Assembly: GCF_013260645.1 (NCBI RefSeq)
Contig: NZ_CP053921.1
Span: 434,001 to 498,000 of the forward strand
DNA from: Erythrobacter mangrovi
GTDB taxonomy: Bacteria > Pseudomonadota > Alphaproteobacteria > Sphingomonadales > Sphingomonadaceae
DNA: 64,000 nucleotides
Reading direction: 5' to 3'
Shown: in pieces, positions 47,911 through 56,342 of the stretch
Layout: every line of letters starts with the position of its first letter
Position numbering within the stretch: the stretch's first letter is position 1
Program-made: the position numbers and the translations under genes
Notes under the pieces: model-generated
What the model was told of the DNA's origin: nothing
Databases searched by the model: none
What the model saw: only the letters and a program-made list of their open reading frames with translations

Positions 47911-47937
47911 AAAGGGCGGCCCGCGGGTCGCCCTTTT
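47911..47937 (+). terminator. Intrinsic terminator of the atp operon
   Basis: The 8-bp outer stem AAAGGGCG/CGCCCTTT encloses an inner CCC-GC-GGG stem, and TTTTCG follows. It is 23 bases after atpC. Its core is nearly identical to the terminator at 50194-50217. Confidence 0.85.
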
Positions 47938-48050
47938 CGTTATGGGCTGGCGATCCGCAGGATATGATCCGACGTTCGTCGATGGCCTTGTCGACTGGGG
48001 CCAGGCTGCTGCTAGCCAAGCAAGGCGTTGTACGCTTGGGGAGACTGCAC

Positions 48051-50171
48051 TTGAAACTCGTATCCATGCTGGCCATGGCCGCCGCCATGACGCTGGCAAA
48101 TCCTGTTTCCGCCGCCGCCGATGACGGCGTTCCCGGTCCGGCCGAGGACCCCAATATCTGGCTTGAAGACGCCCGTAGCGAGAAGGCGCTCGACTGGGTG
48201 CGTGCGGAGAACGAACGCACGCTCGGCCTGCTCGCCAAGGACCCGCGTTTCGAGGAACTGAAGGCCGAAGCGCTGGCGATCTACGACAGCGAGGACAAGA
48301 TCCCCTTCGTCTCGATCCGCCCCGACGGCCTCTACAATTTCTGGCAGGACAAGGCGAACCCGCGCGGCCTGGTGCGCCGGACCACGCTTGAGAGCTATCG
48401 CGCCGAGACCCCCGCATGGGAAACCGTGCTGGACGTCGATGCACTGGCCAAGGCTGAGGGGCGCGAGTGGGTCTACAAGGGTTCGACCTGCATGCCGCCC
48501 GCACAGCGGCTGTGCATGATCGCACTTTCAGATGGCGGCAAGGACGCCACCATCCTGCGCGAATTCGACATGGCGACGAAAAGCTTCGTCGAGGGCGGCT
48601 TTACGCTGGAGAACGAGAGCCAGGGCGGCATCGAGTGGCTCGACCAGGATACGCTGCTCGTCAGCCGCGATTTCGGCGAGGGAACGCTGACCGACAGCGA
48701 ATATCCACTCAGCACGCGTCTGTGGAAACGCGGCACTGATATTGCCGACGCGCCGGAACTGTTCCGCGGCGAAACCAGCGACGTCTGGTCCGCCGCCAGC
48801 CTGCTGCGCGATGGGGCCGGCACGGTTCATGGGATGACCGCCTTCCGCGCGGTGAGCTTCCACGAGACCGAGTATTATTTCCAGAAGGATGGCGAGTGGT
48901 TGCGGCTCGACATCCCGCTCAAAGCCTCGCCCTACGGCATCGTCGACGGCCACCTGCTGTTTTCGACCGATGTCGACTGGGAGACGCAGGGCCAGACGTT
49001 TCCCGCAGACTCGCTGGTCGCGGTCGAACTCGAGGCGTTCAAGGCCGATCCCAATGGTGCGCCCAAGACATTGGTCTGGGCACCCGGCGATCGGCAGACC
49101 AAGCAGGGCGCCACGATCACTTCGGACAGCCTCTATGTCGCGCTGCTCGACAATGTGCGCGGCAAGGTGGTGAAGTTCGACTTTTCCGATGGAGCCTGGA
49201 CCGAAAGCGCGGTCGAACTGCCCGAGAACGCGACGATCGACATCGCCGCTTCGTCCGACGAGCGCGATGAAGTGATGTTCACTGTCACCGATTTCCTCAA
49301 CCCCACGCGCCTGTTCTATCTCGATGGCAGCACTGGCTCGATGGAGGTTCTCAAGACCTCGCCCTCCTACTTCGACGCGGCGGGCATGTCGGTCGAACAG
49401 TTCGAGGCGACGAGCAAGGACGGGACCAAGATCCCCTATTTCGTGGTCAAGCCCAAGGGGATGGTCCTCGATGGGACCAACCCCGCCCTGTTGACCGGCT
49501 ATGGTGGCTTCCAGGTTCCACGCTTGCCGAGCTATCTCGGTTCAATCGGCAAGCTGTGGCTTGAGCGTGGCGGGGTTTACATCCTCGGTAACATGCGTGG
49601 CGGCGGTGAGTTCGGGCCGATGTGGCACCAGAGCGCCATCCGCGAAAACAAGCAGCGCACATGGGACGACTTCATCGCAATTGCCGAAGATGCAATCGCG
49701 CGGAAGATCACCAGCGCCAAGCATCTCGGCATCCAGGGCGGATCGCAGGGAGGATTGCTGGTCGGGACGGCTATGACGCAGCGCCCCGACCTGTTCGGCG
49801 GGGTCATCGTGCAGATCCCGCTGTTCGATATGCTGCGCTACCACCTGATCGGTCGCGGCGCATCGTGGATCGGCGAATACGGCGATCCGCGCATCCCCGA
49901 ACAGCGCGCCTGGATCGAAGGCTATTCGCCCTATCAGAAGATCGTTTCGGGCGTGGATTACCCGACGCCATTCCTGTGGGCCTCGACCGCCGATGACCGT
50001 ACCCATCCGGCTCATGCCCGCAAGGGCGCGGCCAAGCTCAAGGCGCTGGGCCAGCCCTATTACTATTATGAGGAAATGACCGGCGGCCATTCGGGCGGCG
50101 TAGACAATGAACAGCGCGCGCAGCTGCAGGCGTTGCAATTCGTCTACCTGCTCCAGCGCTTGGCGGACTGA
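48051..50171 (+). CDS. S9 prolyl oligopeptidase family peptidase
   Basis: A 706-residue serine peptidase with a signal peptide (LVSMLAMAAAMTLANPVSAAA), so it probably acts in the periplasm. An N-terminal beta-propeller domain precedes the C-terminal hydrolase. The catalytic Ser is about residue 565 (IQGGSQGGLL), Asp about 648-649 (TADDRTHPAH) and His about 680 (GGHSGG). The start is TTG 48051 with GGGGAGA ahead; ATG 48066 is the alternative. An upstream in-frame ATG at 47964 lies before a ribosome site and is less likely. It is a single-gene unit with terminators on both sides. Confidence 0.92.
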   Translation: MKLVSMLAMAAAMTLANPVSAAADDGVPGPAEDPNIWLEDARSEKALDWVRAENERTLGLLAKDPRFEELKAEALAIYDSEDKIPFVSIRPDGLYNFWQDKANPRGLVRRTTLESYRAETPAWETVLDVDALAKAEGREWVYKGSTCMPPAQRLCMIALSDGGKDATILREFDMATKSFVEGGFTLENESQGGIEWLDQDTLLVSRDFGEGTLTDSEYPLSTRLWKRGTDIADAPELFRGETSDVWSAASLLRDGAGTVHGMTAFRAVSFHETEYYFQKDGEWLRLDIPLKASPYGIVDGHLLFSTDVDWETQGQTFPADSLVAVELEAFKADPNGAPKTLVWAPGDRQTKQGATITSDSLYVALLDNVRGKVVKFDFSDGAWTESAVELPENATIDIAASSDERDEVMFTVTDFLNPTRLFYLDGSTGSMEVLKTSPSYFDAAGMSVEQFEATSKDGTKIPYFVVKPKGMVLDGTNPALLTGYGGFQVPRLPSYLGSIGKLWLERGGVYILGNMRGGGEFGPMWHQSAIRENKQRTWDDFIAIAEDAIARKITSAKHLGIQGGSQGGLLVGTAMTQRPDLFGGVIVQIPLFDMLRYHLIGRGASWIGEYGDPRIPEQRAWIEGYSPYQKIVSGVDYPTPFLWASTADDRTHPAHARKGAAKLKALGQPYYYYEEMTGGHSGGVDNEQRAQLQALQFVYLLQRLAD

Positions 50172-50193
50172 CCCCGCCACTATGCAAACAATA

Positions 50194-50217
50194 GGGCGGC
50201 CTGCGGGCCGCCCTTTT
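50194..50217 (+). terminator. Intrinsic terminator of the S9 peptidase gene
   Basis: GGGCGGCC-TGC-GGGCCGCCC forms a strong GC stem followed by TTTTTCG. The sequence GGGCGGCCtGCGGGcCGCCC differs from the atp terminator core at only two paired positions. Confidence 0.85.
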
Positions 50218-50221
50218 TCGT

Positions 50222-50500
50222 TCACCGGGGGCCGCGGGTCGGCGCGTGGAAGTCGGGCGGTTTGTCCGACACCCATTTGACGAACCTGCCGAGTGCTTCG
50301 TTCTGCAGTAGAACTGCGCGATTCTCACCGATCCGTGCGAGTTCGGCGTTGCTGAAGTTGGCGTGGATCGCACGGTGGCAGATTGGATGGACGGGGACGG
50401 TGAACCGCCCCTTCTTCGTCTTGGGTACAGGGTGGTGAAGCTCCACCCGCGTCCCGACGGGACGAGTACATAGCCAGCAGGTCGTGCGCCCTTCGTTCAG
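50222..50500 (-). CDS. HNH endonuclease-like protein with a non-ATG start
   Basis: A protein of about 92 residues. The HNH core is ELHHPVPKTKKGRFTVPVHP then ICHRAIHANFS, with the His pairs of a beta-beta-alpha metal site. Upstream in the same frame is CWLCTRP, a zinc knuckle expected in this family. No ATG lies in frame ahead of it. The CTG at 50500, overlapping the glmU stop by several bases, would include the knuckle; the GTG at 50446 would give 74 residues and lose it. I favour the longer form. It lies directly after glmU and may be translationally coupled to it. Target unknown. Confidence 0.65.
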   Translation of the reverse strand: MNEGRTTCWLCTRPVGTRVELHHPVPKTKKGRFTVPVHPICHRAIHANFSNAELARIGENRAVLLQNEALGRFVKWVSDKPPDFHAPTRGPR

Positions 50501-51858
50501 TCCTTCTTCTCCGCCGCCTTCTTCTTTTTCATCGTGTCGTGGAAGCGATCGGCCCAGCCCTGCTTCACCAACTGTTCGGCGCGGACCATCCGCAGGTCGC
50601 CGGCGCCAACGTCGCGACTGACCGCGCTGCCAGCCGCCACGATCGCGTCGGCGCCGATGGTGACGGGCGCGATCAGCGCACTGTTCGAACCGATGAAGGC
50701 GCGTTCGCCGATCACGGTCTTGTGCTTGAAATAGCCGTCGTAATTGCAGGTGATCGTCCCGGCGCCGATATTTGCGCCCGCGCCAATTTCCGCATCACCA
50801 AGGTAGGTCAGGTGATTGGCCTTGGCACCCTCGCCCAGGATCGCCTTCTTCATCTCGACGAAGTTGCCGATCTTGCTGCCCTTCTCCATCACCGCGCCGG
50901 GCCGGAGGCGAGCGTAGGGGCCGACTTCGCAACCCTCACCTACCGTTGCGCCTTCGAGGTGGCTGAAAGCACGGATCGTTGCTCCGCTCGCGACCTTCAC
51001 TCCGGGACCGAAGACAACATTGGGCTCAACCGTGACGTCGGCCGCCAATTCGGTATCGTGGCTGAAGAACACCGTTTCCGGCGCGCGCAAGGTGACTCCC
51101 GCCTCCATCGCCTCTTCGCGCCGCAGCCTCTGCCATTGCGCCTCGGCGGCGGCCAGTTCGCCGCGCGAGTTTATTCCGGCGACTTCAGCAGGGTCGGTTT
51201 CGACCGCGACCACACGGGCTCCCTCGGCAATCGCCTGGGTGGCGACGTCCGGAAGGTAATACTCACCCTGAGCATTGTCGTTGCCGACCGATTTGAGCAG
51301 CCGCCACAGATCGTCGCTATGCGCGATCAGTACGCCGGAATTGCACAAGTCGCATTGCCGTTCGCTTTCATCGGCGTCCTTGTGCTCAACCATCTTGCGC
51401 ACGCTGCCGTCATCGGCCGTTATGATCCGGCCATAGGTGAGCGTATCGGCGGGACGGAAGCCCAACACCACCACCCGCGTCGTTTCGTCGAGCGCGTCGA
51501 TCATGCGCTGCACCGTCGACGCCTTGACCATCGGCGTATCGCCGAAACAGACCATTACCAGCCCGCGGAAGTCCTTCAGGGCCGCTTCGGCCTGTAGCGC
51601 GGCGTGGGCAGTGCCGAGTTGCGGCTCCTGCAGGGCGACAACGACGTTCCGACCGACTAGAGCATCGCGCAATTGCTCGTGCCTATCGCCCGCTACGATG
51701 ACCGTTTTGGATGGGTGAAGTGCGGCGAGACTGTCCAGCAAGTGGTCGATCATCGCCCGTCCCGCAATCGCGTGAAGCACCTTGTGCATACCGCTCTTCA
51801 TGCGGGTACCCTTGCCCGCTGCGAGGATGACGGCGGCGAAGTCTCGGTTCTGGCTCAT
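50497..51858 (-). CDS. glmU: Bifunctional UDP-N-acetylglucosamine pyrophosphorylase / GlcN-1-P acetyltransferase
   Basis: A 453-residue enzyme making UDP-GlcNAc for peptidoglycan and LPS. The N-terminal uridyltransferase opens with AVILAAGKGTRMKS (residues 9-22) and carries LGTAHA and the GDTP motif. The C-terminal left-handed beta-helix (about 250-430) ends with the acetyltransferase core (LTYLGDAEIGAG, GTITCNYDG, IGSNSALIAPV). A Lys-rich tail (KKKKAAEKKD) follows. The start is the ATG at 51858; an in-frame ATG at 51930 would extend into the divergent gph start. Confidence 0.96.
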   Translation of the reverse strand: MSQNRDFAAVILAAGKGTRMKSGMHKVLHAIAGRAMIDHLLDSLAALHPSKTVIVAGDRHEQLRDALVGRNVVVALQEPQLGTAHAALQAEAALKDFRGLVMVCFGDTPMVKASTVQRMIDALDETTRVVVLGFRPADTLTYGRIITADDGSVRKMVEHKDADESERQCDLCNSGVLIAHSDDLWRLLKSVGNDNAQGEYYLPDVATQAIAEGARVVAVETDPAEVAGINSRGELAAAEAQWQRLRREEAMEAGVTLRAPETVFFSHDTELAADVTVEPNVVFGPGVKVASGATIRAFSHLEGATVGEGCEVGPYARLRPGAVMEKGSKIGNFVEMKKAILGEGAKANHLTYLGDAEIGAGANIGAGTITCNYDGYFKHKTVIGERAFIGSNSALIAPVTIGADAIVAAGSAVSRDVGAGDLRMVRAEQLVKQGWADRFHDTMKKKKAAEKKD

Positions 51859-51920
51859 GGCATGGTTCCATGCCAGCAAACCCTTGCGGATTGAAGAACC
51901 ATCCGCCACGCACCGCATCC

Positions 51921-52589
51921 ATGACGGCATTTCCCTTCGACATTGTCGGGTTCGATCTCGACGGCACCCTGCTCGAAACCCACCGCGATCTCGGCGCCGC
52001 GGTCAATCACGCCCTGGCGCTTGGCGGTTTCGCTCCAGTCCCGGCCGACCACGCGAGCGACCTGATTGGTGGCGGTGCCAAGATCATGCTGCAGAAAGCG
52101 GTCGACGAGCAGGGAGGAATGCCGGAGGAAGAATTTCGGCGGCTCTACAAGGAAATGCTGGCCTATTATGCCGAACATAATGCGGTGCACACGCGGCCCT
52201 ATCCCTATGCGGCGGAGGTGCTGGCGGAGCTCGGCGGTCGCGGCGTTGCCCTGACGGTCGTGACGAACAAGTTCGAAAGCTTTGCCCGCTCGATTCTCGG
52301 TACACTCGGCCTTGCCGATCATTTTGTCGCGATCATCGGCGGCGACACGATGGGCAAGGGGCGCGCGAAGCCCGCGCCAGACCCGATTTTCGAAGCGCAG
52401 AAACGCGGTGGCGGCGGCAGTCTCGTTTTCGTCGGCGATTCCTCCTATGATGTGATCGCAGCCCGCGCAGCGGGGGTTCCGGTTGTCGCCGCGGCCTATG
52501 GCTATTGCGACAAGCCCGGCCCGGAACTGGGGGCCGATACGCATATCGATTCGCTCGACCAGCTGGTCGCCGCGCTCGAACGCCTCTGA
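51921..52589 (+). CDS. gph: HAD-type phosphoglycolate phosphatase
   Basis: A 222-residue haloacid dehalogenase-fold phosphatase. Motif I is FDLDGTLLET (Asp12, Asp14), motif II VVTNK, and motif III/IV KPAPDPIFEA with VGDSSYDVIAARAAG. It likely removes 2-phosphoglycolate formed during DNA repair. A small cap domain between motifs I and II fits. The start is chosen where the family begins; it diverges from glmU with a short gap. Confidence 0.9.
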   Translation: MTAFPFDIVGFDLDGTLLETHRDLGAAVNHALALGGFAPVPADHASDLIGGGAKIMLQKAVDEQGGMPEEEFRRLYKEMLAYYAEHNAVHTRPYPYAAEVLAELGGRGVALTVVTNKFESFARSILGTLGLADHFVAIIGGDTMGKGRAKPAPDPIFEAQKRGGGGSLVFVGDSSYDVIAARAAGVPVVAAAYGYCDKPGPELGADTHIDSLDQLVAALERL

Positions 52590-52678
52590 GGGGCAGCTTG
52601 CCCCTACGGCATGGCGATGGGCCGCGCATTCGGTTGCAAGAGTGGGCGGAAAGTGCCACTCCGCCGAGCCAATTGACC

Positions 52679-52690
52679 TTTACGTAAACG
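52679..52690. promoter_or_regulatory. TTTACGTAAACG element upstream of the SDR gene
   Basis: TTTACGTAAA is a 10-bp palindrome, followed by CG. It resembles operators of MerR-type regulators of branched-chain acyl-CoA breakdown (the TTTACG-N4-CGTAAA form), with the right half degenerate. It lies about 20 bases upstream of the SDR start. Low confidence. Confidence 0.3.
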
Positions 52691-52709
52691 ACAAAGCAGG
52701 AGCAGCCCC

Positions 52710-53645
52710 ATGAGCATCGATTTCAAGGACAAGGTAGCCATCGTCACTGGCGCCGGCGGCGGCCTCGGCCGTGAATACGCGCTGGAGCTAGCCCGCCGCG
52801 GAGCCAAGGTTGTGGTCAACGATCTCGGCGGATCGCGCGACGGTACCGGCCATTCGGATATGGCGCTGCAGGTGGTCGAAGAGATCGAGAAGATGGGCGG
52901 CGAAGCCGTCTCGAACGGCGGCTCGGTCACCGAATACGAGCAGATGGAAAAGATGGTTGCCGATGCCAAGCAAAAGTGGGGCGGCGTGCATGTTCTCATC
53001 AACAATGCCGGCGTGCTGCGCGACAAGACCTTCGCCAAGATGAGCCCGGAAGACTTCGAATTCGTGCTCAAGGTGCACCTGACCGGTTCGGCCTTCGTCA
53101 CCAAGGCCTGCTGGGAAACCTTCCGCGAACAGGCCTATGGCCGCATCCTGATGACCGCGTCCTCGACCGGTCTGTTCGGAAACTTCGGCCAGGCCAATTA
53201 TGGCGCGGCCAAGCTCGGCCTCGCGGGTCTGACCAAGACACTCGCGCTCGAAGGTGCGAAGTACAATGTCCGCGTCAACACGCTCTCGCCGGTGGCCGGC
53301 ACGCGCATGACCGAGGATCTGTTCCCCGAACAGGCGTTCAAGCTGTTCGACCCGGTCAACGTAGTCCCCGCAGCTCTCTTCCTCGTCAGCGAAGACGCCC
53401 CAACCAATGCGATCGTAGGCGCGGGCGCGGGTGGCTATCACTCGGCCTGGACGGTGATGAACGACGCTGTCTGGCTGCCTGAGGCAGAGCGTACGGTCGA
53501 AGGCTTCGCCGCGAACTGGGACAAGATCAGCGAGTTCTCGAACCTCAAGGCTCCGCAGTCGGGCAGCGAGCAGTCGGGCGCAATCCTGGCAGCCATGCAG
53601 AAGGTTCTGGGCGCCGACGCCGCACCATCGAGCGCTCGCGGCTGA
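52710..53645 (+). CDS. SDR oxidoreductase, probable 3-hydroxyacyl-CoA dehydrogenase
   Basis: A 311-residue short-chain dehydrogenase. NAD-binding GAGGGLG is at 14-20, catalytic Ser151/152, Tyr164 and Lys168 (YGAAK). The opening and the [12 protein letters not shown] loop resemble the dehydrogenase domain of MFE-2 (HSD17B4), which oxidises (3R)-hydroxyacyl-CoA. A C-terminal segment of about 60 residues follows the SDR core. A role in fatty acid or related degradation is likely but the substrate is inferred. Confidence 0.88.
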   Translation: MSIDFKDKVAIVTGAGGGLGREYALELARRGAKVVVNDLGGSRDGTGHSDMALQVVEEIEKMGGEAVSNGGSVTEYEQMEKMVADAKQKWGGVHVLINNAGVLRDKTFAKMSPEDFEFVLKVHLTGSAFVTKACWETFREQAYGRILMTASSTGLFGNFGQANYGAAKLGLAGLTKTLALEGAKYNVRVNTLSPVAGTRMTEDLFPEQAFKLFDPVNVVPAALFLVSEDAPTNAIVGAGAGGYHSAWTVMNDAVWLPEAERTVEGFAANWDKISEFSNLKAPQSGSEQSGAILAAMQKVLGADAAPSSARG

Positions 53646-53656
53646 GTCTTGCCGTA

Positions 53657-53686
53657 TTGACTGACTAATACACTTCGGCCTATCCT
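53657..53686 (+). promoter_or_regulatory. Candidate promoter of the membrane protein gene at 53716
   Basis: TTGACT (53657-53662) and TATCCT (53681-53686) are 18 bases apart. The -10 lies in the left arm of a long inverted repeat. Confidence 0.45.
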
Positions 53687-53713
53687 CTCCGCTTCAACAG
53701 TGGGAGGATAGGC
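53678..53713. promoter_or_regulatory. Inverted repeat covering the ribosome-binding site of the 53716 gene
   Basis: The left arm (53678-53689) pairs with the right arm (53702-53713): 12 bp including one G-T pair, with a 12-base loop. The right arm contains GGGAGGA, the ribosome-binding site of the 53716 gene. As RNA the stem would mask the site; as DNA it is an operator-like palindrome over the possible -10 box. Confidence 0.6.
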
Positions 53714-53715
53714 TG

Positions 53716-54777
53716 ATGTACAGCCAGGATGATCTCAATTCCGCGGTGGCGGCGGGCGCAATAAGCGCCGAAGCGGCCAACGCCCTACGCTCGCATGTCG
53801 CGGCGCAACGCGATGCGGTGCCGGCCGATGCCGAGCATTTCCGCCTGATAACCGGCTTCAACGATATCTTCGTGTCGATCGGCGCGGTCATCATGCTGAT
53901 CGCAATGGCCGCGATCGGCGATGCCATCTGGAGCAACAATCATGCCCCCTCGCCCGCCAGCGGCGTGCTGGTGGCAGGGACGGCTTGGATGCTCGCCGAA
54001 TTCTTCACCGCCAAACGGCGGATGGCACTGCCCAGTATCATCCTGCTGCTGGCCTTCGTCGGCGGGGTGTTCGTTGGCTTGCTGGGGCTGGCGATAGCCG
54101 TGCTCGGTGAAGGTGCGAACAACAAGGAGACGCTAGTTTCTCTGGTGGTTGCCGGGTCCGGTCTGGTCACTGCCGGTGCCGCCTGGCTGCACTGGAAGCA
54201 CTTCATGGTCCCGATCACCATTGCCGCCGGGACCGCGGCGATTGCCGGCACGGTCATTGCGCTGATCATGGCCATCGTCGGACCCAATTCGGCCAATGCA
54301 AAGACCGTGGCACTGACGCTCGTGTTCCTCGTCGGGCTGGCCGTATTCGGACTCGCCATGCGTTGGGATATGAGCGACACGGCTCGCTCAACACGGCGCA
54401 GCGACGTCGCCTTCTGGCTGCACCTGCTGGCCGCTCCGATGATCGCGCACCCGATCTTTGCGCTGATCGGCGTCACCGAAGGTCAGAACATCGGCGTTGG
54501 TGCGGCTGTTGCCGTGCTCGGCGTCTATGTCGTGTTCGGCCTCGTCGCGCTGGCGGTCGACCGTCGCGCCTTGCTGGTCTCGGCGCTGGCCTATGTCTTG
54601 GTCGCTCTGACCTTCCTGTTCCGTGAATTCGGCGCCGTGGAGCTCAACTTCGCGCTGACGGCTCTGGTCATCGGTTCTGCTTTGCTGACACTCAGCGCGC
54701 TGTGGACCCCGATCCGCCGTGCAGTGGTGACCACGCTTCCAGGCGACATGCGCGGAAGGCTTCCCGCCACCGCGTGA
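53716..54777 (+). CDS. Polytopic membrane protein of unknown function
   Basis: A 353-residue protein with about nine or ten transmembrane helices from residue 50 on, for example IFVSIGAVIMLIAMAAIGDA and IILLLAFVGGVFVGLLGLA. The first 45 residues are soluble and helical (DDLNSAVAAGAISAEAANAL), loosely like the N-terminus of DUF2157 proteins. No transport or enzyme motif was recognised. GGGAGGA precedes the ATG. Its leader can form a hairpin masking that site. Confidence 0.78.
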   Translation: MYSQDDLNSAVAAGAISAEAANALRSHVAAQRDAVPADAEHFRLITGFNDIFVSIGAVIMLIAMAAIGDAIWSNNHAPSPASGVLVAGTAWMLAEFFTAKRRMALPSIILLLAFVGGVFVGLLGLAIAVLGEGANNKETLVSLVVAGSGLVTAGAAWLHWKHFMVPITIAAGTAAIAGTVIALIMAIVGPNSANAKTVALTLVFLVGLAVFGLAMRWDMSDTARSTRRSDVAFWLHLLAAPMIAHPIFALIGVTEGQNIGVGAAVAVLGVYVVFGLVALAVDRRALLVSALAYVLVALTFLFREFGAVELNFALTALVIGSALLTLSALWTPIRRAVVTTLPGDMRGRLPATA

Positions 54778-54799
54778 CATCCGCCCGTTGCTGTAGAGA

Positions 54800-54824
54800 G
54801 GGTCCGCGACTTGAGCGCGGGCCC
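54800..54824 (+). terminator. Hairpin after the 53716 gene
   Basis: GGGTCCGCG and CGCGGGCCC form a 9-bp stem with one G-T pair and a 7-base loop, 23 bases after the stop codon. The following TTACC is not a good T-run. Confidence 0.35.
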
Positions 54825-54853
54825 TTACCTGCAAAATCAAAGGATGCGAACCA

Positions 54854-55267
54854 ATGAACGACCACGCCATCGCGGGGCCCGGCTGGAGCCGTATCGCCCC
54901 GACACTGATCATCCTGCTATTGGCCGGCCTGCTGGTATTCTATCACGTGACCATGTTGGTCGACCTCGCACAGGGAAAGGGCCTGAGCAGCGACGCAGGC
55001 TTCAATGCGATCCAGGCAATTCTGCGCTTCGCCATCATCGTCAGCCTAGGTGCGGTAGTGCTGGGCAAGCGCGTTGCGTTGTTGGCAATGTGGTTCAGCA
55101 TCGGCGGGCTGGTCGCTACGCACTACTGGGCGCATTTCGGCAATTTGCCGGTCGACTTCACAGCCGGACGACACCCCTTGTCCTATCTCAAGGGATTCAT
55201 CTTCCCGACGATCATCACTACGGCATTCCTCTATCGCCGTCGCCAGGGTGGGCCTGGCTTTCTCTAA
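54854..55267 (+). CDS. Small integral membrane protein of unknown function
   Basis: A 137-residue protein with about four transmembrane helices (roughly 15-35, 55-75, 78-95, 110-127). The loop THYWAHFGNLPVDFTAGRHP is His/Trp-rich and could bind something, but no family is recognised. It ends with a basic YRRRQGG tail. Its TAA stop overlaps the convergent DUF2794 stop. Confidence 0.72.
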   Translation: MNDHAIAGPGWSRIAPTLIILLLAGLLVFYHVTMLVDLAQGKGLSSDAGFNAIQAILRFAIIVSLGAVVLGKRVALLAMWFSIGGLVATHYWAHFGNLPVDFTAGRHPLSYLKGFIFPTIITTAFLYRRRQGGPGFL

Positions 55268-55614
55268 TCGCCGACTGTCTTCAGCAGGCGTCGTTCGACC
55301 GGGGCAATGACCCCTGCGAGTTCGTGGCCGCGCTTGAGGATCTGCCCGTGTTCACCAAACAGGGTCCACATGCCCTGTTTGGCGCGCAAGGCAGGGCGTT
55401 TTTCGATCCGGGCCTGCGGGCGCTCTGCCGTGCGGCGGAACGCCGCGAAACTGGCCGCGTCCTTCGCGAAATCCATTGCGTAGTCTCGCCATTGTCCGGC
55501 GGCGACCATGCGACCGTAGAGATCGAGGATCCGACCGAGTTCTTCCCGGGTGAAACCAACCTGCAGCGGTTGGCGACCGGGAAAGGCGACAATCGTGTCA
55601 CCGAAGAACTGCAT
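55264..55614 (-). CDS. DUF2794 family protein
   Basis: A 116-residue protein with the DUF2794 pattern: VGFTREELGRILDLYGRMVA, GQWRDYAMDF and RIEKRPALRAKQGMW followed by LKRGHEL. The family is specific to alphaproteobacteria and has no known function. Its ATG at 55614 overlaps the cysE stop by one base (TGATG), so it is coupled to cysE. TTG 55617 is an alternative start. Confidence 0.86.
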   Translation of the reverse strand: MQFFGDTIVAFPGRQPLQVGFTREELGRILDLYGRMVAAGQWRDYAMDFAKDAASFAAFRRTAERPQARIEKRPALRAKQGMWTLFGEHGQILKRGHELAGVIAPVERRLLKTVGD

Positions 55615-56315
55615 CAATCGTCGGTCCCGCTCCGCATAACCGGTTCACGCTCGGTACGCATTGCTGCGACCTCTTCACGCAATGCCTTCAGCTCTGTCTC
55701 GAGCTTTTCGATGCAATCGCGGCTGCCGATCTGAGAGCCCTCACAGGGATCGTCGCAAGGAGTGCCATAGGGAATGAACTCCTTGAGCCACTGCTCCGCG
55801 GGAACCAGCGTGCTGCGCGCCTTGAGGCCGATCATCGTCGCGCCTTCGGGGACTTCGTCGGTGACTACCGCGTTGGCGCCAATGCGTGCGCGTCGGCCGA
55901 CGGTGATCGGCCCGATGACCTGCGCACCCGATCCGATAATGACCTCGTCCGAGATCGTCGGGTGACGCTTGCCGCCCTTGCCGTTGGTCGGATTGGTACC
56001 GCCCAGCGTAACGCACTGGTAGATGGTGACATTGTCACCAATCTCGGCAGTTTCGCCAATCACGGTAAAGCCATGATCGATGAAGAAGTTCTTGCCGATC
56101 TTGGCACCTGGATGGATGTCGATAGCCGTCAGCCAACGGCTCCAGTGATTGACCAGACGCGCGAGGAAAAACAGTTCCGCCTCGAACAGCCAATGCGCAA
56201 TGCGGTGATATCCGAGCGCCCAAACGCCAGGATAGGTGAGGATCTCCCAGCGGCTACGCGGCGACGGATCGCGCGCCTTTACGCTGTCGAGATAGGCGAT
56301 AAGCCGTTCCAACAT
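55614..56315 (-). CDS. cysE: Serine O-acetyltransferase
   Basis: A 233-residue enzyme making O-acetylserine, the carbon skeleton for cysteine. The left-handed beta-helix segment is clear: IHPGAKIGKNFFIDHGFTVI, DNVTIYQCVTLGG, KRHPTISDEVIIGSGAQV and RIGANAVV. It is of the shorter EpsC-like type, with a Cys-containing tail and a C-terminal coiled helix (EKLETELKALREEVAAM). It converges with nothing and leads into DUF2794. Confidence 0.94.
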   Translation of the reverse strand: MLERLIAYLDSVKARDPSPRSRWEILTYPGVWALGYHRIAHWLFEAELFFLARLVNHWSRWLTAIDIHPGAKIGKNFFIDHGFTVIGETAEIGDNVTIYQCVTLGGTNPTNGKGGKRHPTISDEVIIGSGAQVIGPITVGRRARIGANAVVTDEVPEGATMIGLKARSTLVPAEQWLKEFIPYGTPCDDPCEGSQIGSRDCIEKLETELKALREEVAAMRTEREPVMRSGTDD

Positions 56316-56342
56316 AGCCGATATTCTCCCACCACGCCGACA

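Noticed and set aside
54800..54824. Strong intrinsic terminator after the 53716 gene
   Set aside because: The stem is good but no run of T follows, so it is listed only at low confidence.
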